Positions 60,369 to 64,000 of a stretch of 64,000 nt of DNA are shown here, piece after piece; positions within the stretch are counted from its first letter, which is position 1, and each line of letters starts with the position of its first letter. The position numbers were made by a program, and so were the translations under genes. The notes below the pieces were generated by a model, which worked only from the letters and a program-made list of their open reading frames with translations, searched no databases and was not told the origin of the DNA. Source of the DNA: Paenibacillus sp. FSL R7-0337 (GTDB lineage: Bacteria; Bacillota; Bacilli; Paenibacillales; Paenibacillaceae); NCBI RefSeq assembly GCF_037969875.1, contig NZ_CP150218.1:6758001-6822000 (forward strand), in the 5' to 3' direction.

Positions 60369-60400
60369 GCAAGCCACCTCCCCGGGGCTTGCCTTTTTTT
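60369..60400 (+). terminator. pstB-phoU terminator
   Basis: GCAAGCC / GGCTTGC with a 10-nt CCCC/GGGG-containing loop, followed by CTTTTTTTG. Confidence 0.88.
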
Positions 60401-60555
60401 GTTTTAAAGCGCGCTTCACTTGGCAAACCTGTATTCCATACCATTAGCAGCAGCTAAAGGCCGGAGCAGGTGTGGATCTGTAGCCTCAGGTTCTTTTTTG
60501 TACGGAGCATATGGTACTATGTAAAGAGAAAGCAAGATAAAGGCGAGGTGCTAGT

Positions 60556-63228
60556 GTGGACAAGCTGATACTCATTGATGGAAATAATATCATTTACCGG
60601 GCGTTCTTCGCCATGCCGCCGCTGACGAATACAGCAGGACAGCAGACGAATGCGGTATACGGTTTCACGACGATGCTGCTCCGTCTGCTGGAGGAGCATA
60701 AACCGACACATATGATTGTGGCCTTCGACGCGGGGAAGATTACTTTCCGGCATGAAGGCTATGAAGATTATAAGGGCGGACGCCAAAAGACCCCGCCGGA
60801 GCTGTCCGAGCAGTTCCCGTTGCTCAAAGAGCTGCTGAAGGGTCTGGGAGTTCCGCAGTTCGAGATTGCCGGCTACGAGGCTGACGATATTATCGGCACC
60901 ATCTCCAGGGAAGCGGATGCCGCCGGCCGTCAGGTGATGATTGTGTCCGGGGATAAGGATATGCTGCAATTGGCTTCTGAGCATACCACCATAGCGATGG
61001 TGCGTAAGGGAGTTACGGAAGTGGAGCTGTACGGGCCTAAGCAGATCCGGGACAAATATGATCTCACCCCTGAGCAGATCATTGATCTGAAGGGGCTGAT
61101 GGGCGATGCCAGCGACAATATCCCCGGGGTACCGGGAGTCGGGGAGAAGACAGCGCTTAAGCTGCTCCAGCAGTTCGGATCGGTGGAAGGTGTGCTTGCC
61201 GGAACCGGTGAGCTGAAGGGGAAGATGAAGGAGAAGCTGGAAGAGCACGCGGATAGCGCCATCATGAGCAAAAAATTGGCGACGATCTACCGTGAAGTTC
61301 CGCTGGAGCATACCTGGGAGGATATGGTGTTCAGCGGTATTGTTGCCGATACGGCGGGCCCTGCCCTGGCGAAGCTGGAGTTCAAGTCCCTGCTGGAGCG
61401 CCTGTCGCTGAGCGCCTATTCGCATGAGGCGGACGGCGGTCTGTCCGGCCCCGCAGCGGTGGAAGCGGCAGAGCTTACGATTACCATCGTTGATGAAGCC
61501 GGATTAGAGAAGCTGGTTCAGGCACTGCCGGACATCTCCGCCCTGCATGTGGAATCTAACGGGGAGAACCCGCACCGTGCCGAAGTGATCGGCCTCGGGC
61601 TGTCTTCGCCGGAGCAGCATTACTTTGTGCCTTTTGCCCTGCTGAAGAGTGAGGCGGCAGCACCCCTGCGTGACTGGCTCGGTGACGAGCAGGCACCGAA
61701 GAGCGGGTATGATCTGCACCGTGCCGATCTGGCGCTGCATTGGCAGGGGATTGCTTTTGCCGGAGCCGCTCACGATGTTCAGCTGGCCGCTTACCTGCTG
61801 GACCCGACTGAAGCGAGCCAGAATCTGAATGACCTGACCACGAAATACGGCCTGCCCCGCTTGTCGCCGGATGAGGATGTTTTCGGCAAAGGGGCCAAAT
61901 ATAGAATTCCTGAGCTTGCGATTCTCGGTGAGCATGTCGCCCGCAAGAGTGCGACTGTGCTTGGCATTGTGCAGAAGCAGCAGGAGGAGCTGGACAAGAC
62001 GGACATGACCGGTCTGTTCCAGGACCTGGAGATGCCGCTGTCGCGGATTCTCGCCGATATGGAGAAGCAGGGCATTGCTGTTAACAAGGACGATCTTATC
62101 CAGCTCGGCAAGGAATTCGAAGCCCAAATCTCCCGGCTGGTCACTGAGATCTACTCCGCATGCGGAACTGAATTCAATCTTAATTCTCCGAAGCAACTGG
62201 GTGAGGTTCTGTTCGTGAAGCTGGGCCTGCCGGTCGTGAAGAAGACGAAGACCGGATATTCGACGGATGCCGAGGTACTGGAGAAGCTTGCGCCTTATCA
62301 TGACGCCGTGCGCCTGATTCTGCAATACCGTACCCTGGCCAAGCTGCAATCTACGTATGTCGAAGGTTTAATGAAGGAAATTTCGCCGGAGACCGGCAAG
62401 GTACACACCTTTTACCGGCAGACGATTGCTGCCACAGGCCGGCTCAGCAGCCAGTTCCCGAACCTGCAGAATATTCCGATCCGGCTCGAAGAGGGCCGCA
62501 AGCTCCGTAAGGTATTCGTGCCCTCAGAGCCGGGCTGGTCGATTCTGGCGGCGGATTACTCACAGATCGAGCTGCGTGTGCTGGCGCATATCTCAGGCGA
62601 TGAGCGGATGAAGGAAGCTTTTGTCGAGGATATGGATATTCATACCAAGACTGCGATGGACGTATTCGGCGTCCCTGCGGAGAGTGTGGACAGTAATATG
62701 CGCCGGTCCGCCAAAGCGGTTAACTTCGGGATTGTGTACGGAATCAGCGATTACGGCTTGTCACAGAACCTGAACATTCCGCGTAAGGAAGCGGCCCGGT
62801 TCATTGAGCAGTATTTTGAGGTGTTCCAGGGTGTCCGCCGTTACATGGATGATATCGTAGTCGAGGCCCGTAAGCAGGGGTATGTGACTACGCTGCTGGA
62901 ACGCCGCCGTTACCTGCCGGAGATCAATGCGAAGAACTTCAATCTGCGTTCCTTCGCAGAACGTACGGCGATGAATACGCCGATCCAGGGAACCGCTGCG
63001 GATATTATCAAGCTGGCCATGGTTCATATGGATAAGGCACTGCATGAGCGCGGCCTGAAGAGCCGGATGCTGCTCCAGGTACACGATGAGTTAGTGTTCG
63101 AGGTGCCGGAGGAGGAGCTGGAGCAGATGAAGCTGCTGCTGCCCGAGGTGATGGCCGGAGCACTGCAGCTGTCTGTTCCGCTGAAGGCAGAGGTAAGTTT
63201 TGGGAGCAACTGGTACGAAGCGAAATAG
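60556..63228 (+). CDS. polA: DNA polymerase I
   Basis: 890 aa, GTG 60556 with GCGAGGTG upstream. 5'-3' exonuclease domain (about 1-290: I-L-I-D-G-N-N-I-I-Y-R, E-A-D-D-I-I-G, S-G-D-K-D-M-L-Q-L, G-V-G-E-K-T-A), a 3'-5' exonuclease-like domain (about 310-475) whose metal-binding acidic residues are not conserved (A-L-H-V-E-S-N-G where proofreading enzymes have D-x-E), and the A-family polymerase (about 490-890: D-Y-S-Q-I-E-L-R, R-R-S-A-K-A-V-N-F-G-I-V-Y-G, V-H-D-E-L-V-F-E). Nick translation and Okazaki-fragment repair; probably no proofreading, as in other Bacillales PolA. Confidence 0.97.
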   Translation: MDKLILIDGNNIIYRAFFAMPPLTNTAGQQTNAVYGFTTMLLRLLEEHKPTHMIVAFDAGKITFRHEGYEDYKGGRQKTPPELSEQFPLLKELLKGLGVPQFEIAGYEADDIIGTISREADAAGRQVMIVSGDKDMLQLASEHTTIAMVRKGVTEVELYGPKQIRDKYDLTPEQIIDLKGLMGDASDNIPGVPGVGEKTALKLLQQFGSVEGVLAGTGELKGKMKEKLEEHADSAIMSKKLATIYREVPLEHTWEDMVFSGIVADTAGPALAKLEFKSLLERLSLSAYSHEADGGLSGPAAVEAAELTITIVDEAGLEKLVQALPDISALHVESNGENPHRAEVIGLGLSSPEQHYFVPFALLKSEAAAPLRDWLGDEQAPKSGYDLHRADLALHWQGIAFAGAAHDVQLAAYLLDPTEASQNLNDLTTKYGLPRLSPDEDVFGKGAKYRIPELAILGEHVARKSATVLGIVQKQQEELDKTDMTGLFQDLEMPLSRILADMEKQGIAVNKDDLIQLGKEFEAQISRLVTEIYSACGTEFNLNSPKQLGEVLFVKLGLPVVKKTKTGYSTDAEVLEKLAPYHDAVRLILQYRTLAKLQSTYVEGLMKEISPETGKVHTFYRQTIAATGRLSSQFPNLQNIPIRLEEGRKLRKVFVPSEPGWSILAADYSQIELRVLAHISGDERMKEAFVEDMDIHTKTAMDVFGVPAESVDSNMRRSAKAVNFGIVYGISDYGLSQNLNIPRKEAARFIEQYFEVFQGVRRYMDDIVVEARKQGYVTTLLERRRYLPEINAKNFNLRSFAERTAMNTPIQGTAADIIKLAMVHMDKALHERGLKSRMLLQVHDELVFEVPEEELEQMKLLLPEVMAGALQLSVPLKAEVSFGSNWYEAK

Positions 63229-63279
63229 GCTCCCCGCACATGGCAGATATCCGGTATAATGGAGTGGAGGTGAGCCATG

Positions 63280-64000
63280 ATGCCGGAATTGCCGGAAGTC
63301 GAAACAGTCAGAAGAACACTTAATGAGTTAATTACAGGCAAGCAGATAGAGCATGTCACCGTCCGGCTGCCGCGGATTATTCAGTGCCCGGATGATATTC
63401 AGGCCTTTGCCCATATGCTGGCAGGTCATAGTGTGGTTACAGTTGAACGCAGAGGCAAGTTCCTGCGTTTCGTATTTGACGGGCTGGTGATGGTCTCCCA
63501 TCTTCGGATGGAGGGCCGTTACGGCGTGTACCGTAAGGGCGAGCTGCTGGACAAGCATACGCATGTTATTTTCCATTTCACAGACGGGACGGAGCTGCGT
63601 TATACGGATGTGCGCCAATTCGGGACGATGCATCTGTTCCAGCCGGGAGAGGATCTGCAGCTGAAGCCGCTGAACAAGCTGGGGCAGGAGCCGCTGGATG
63701 CCGATTTCACGCTGGAACGGTTCAAGGAGATTGTCGCGAAGCGGAGCACCAAGATCAAGCCGCTGCTGCTCAATCAGGAATATATAGTAGGCATCGGCAA
63801 TATTTATGTAGATGAGTCCCTGCATCGTGCAGGAATCCACCCGGAGGAGACCGCGAAGTCCCTCACCGAGGATCAGCTGGCCAGACTGCACCATGCTATT
63901 GTCGCAACACTGACGGAAGCGGTGAATGCCGGAGGCTCCTCCGTGAAGTCGTATGTCAACGGCCAGGGGGAGAGCGGGAGTTACCAGGATCAGCACAAGA
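63280..64000 (+). CDS. mutM: formamidopyrimidine-DNA glycosylase MutM (3' end cut by window)
   Basis: Open to the window end, 240 codons visible. ATG 63280 is chosen over the adjacent ATG 63277 because the catalytic residue must be Pro directly after the initiator Met (P-E-L-P-E-V-E-T-V-R-R-T-L), and GGAGGTGA is well spaced. Also visible: S-H-L-R-M-E-G-R-Y, Q-F-G-T-M and the H2TH motif L-L-N-Q-E-Y-I-V-G-I-G-N-I-Y-V-D-E. The C-terminal zinc finger lies beyond the edge. Removes 8-oxoguanine. Follows polA as in B. subtilis. Confidence 0.95.
   Translation, partial: MPELPEVETVRRTLNELITGKQIEHVTVRLPRIIQCPDDIQAFAHMLAGHSVVTVERRGKFLRFVFDGLVMVSHLRMEGRYGVYRKGELLDKHTHVIFHFTDGTELRYTDVRQFGTMHLFQPGEDLQLKPLNKLGQEPLDADFTLERFKEIVAKRSTKIKPLLLNQEYIVGIGNIYVDESLHRAGIHPEETAKSLTEDQLARLHHAIVATLTEAVNAGGSSVKSYVNGQGESGSYQDQHK

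Overview
The window looks like a chromosomal segment of a Paenibacillus-type Firmicute. Evidence: strong AGGAGG-type ribosome sites with frequent TTG/GTG starts, sporulation genes (ytrH, ytrI, ytvI, YheC/YheD coat-associated ATP-grasp proteins), an SLH-domain surface protein, and a core order that follows the Bacillus subtilis block yheA-yheCD / ytoI-ytpI-ytrI-ytrH-dnaE / accD-accA-pyk-fxsA-ytvI-citZ-icd / phoPR-polA-mutM. No tRNA, rRNA, CRISPR array, transposase or integrase was found.

Layout. 1-7.3 kb is an AT-rich accessory patch. It holds a cut-off gene, five paralogous 4-TM small membrane proteins (one frameshifted), a methyltransferase, an APH-like kinase, a DUF6843-like protein, several duplicated gene fragments and a decayed YheC/D copy. 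7.3-14.1 kb is a minus-strand operon of five YheC/YheD ATP-grasp paralogues and one GNAT acetyltransferase, facing yheA. 14.4-34 kb is core: yheA, ytoI, ytpI, ytrI, ytrH, dnaE (with an unusual Ala/Pro/Gly linker), pgpA, accD, accA, pyk, a G1-family peptidase, an MFS transporter, a thioesterase, fxsA, ytvI, citZ, icd. pfkA is missing between accA and pyk, and mdh is missing after icd.

35.5-55 kb is an insertion relative to the B. subtilis order. It carries an SLH protein, a GNAT/amidohydrolase pair, a GSP39-like SDR, a TPP-riboswitch operon tenI-thiS-thiG-thiH, a YfbR-like nucleotidase, a fused class I fumarase, about 1.2 kb of tandem repeats, and two large secreted starch-active enzymes. This pair (999 aa GH13 and 1276 aa GH119) matches in order, size and modules the isocyclomaltooligosaccharide glucanotransferase / alpha-amylase pair igtY-igtZ known from Bacillus circulans. 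In the second enzyme Glu and Asp fall exactly at residues 231 and 373, the positions I recall as the predicted GH119 catalytic pair. I consider this the most notable system here: extracellular conversion of starch into cyclic oligosaccharides. A perfect 24-bp palindrome upstream may be its operator.

55.9-64 kb is core again: phoR, phoP, pstB, phoU (Pho-box-like 11-bp direct repeats precede phoR, phoP and pstB), polA, and mutM, which runs off the end.
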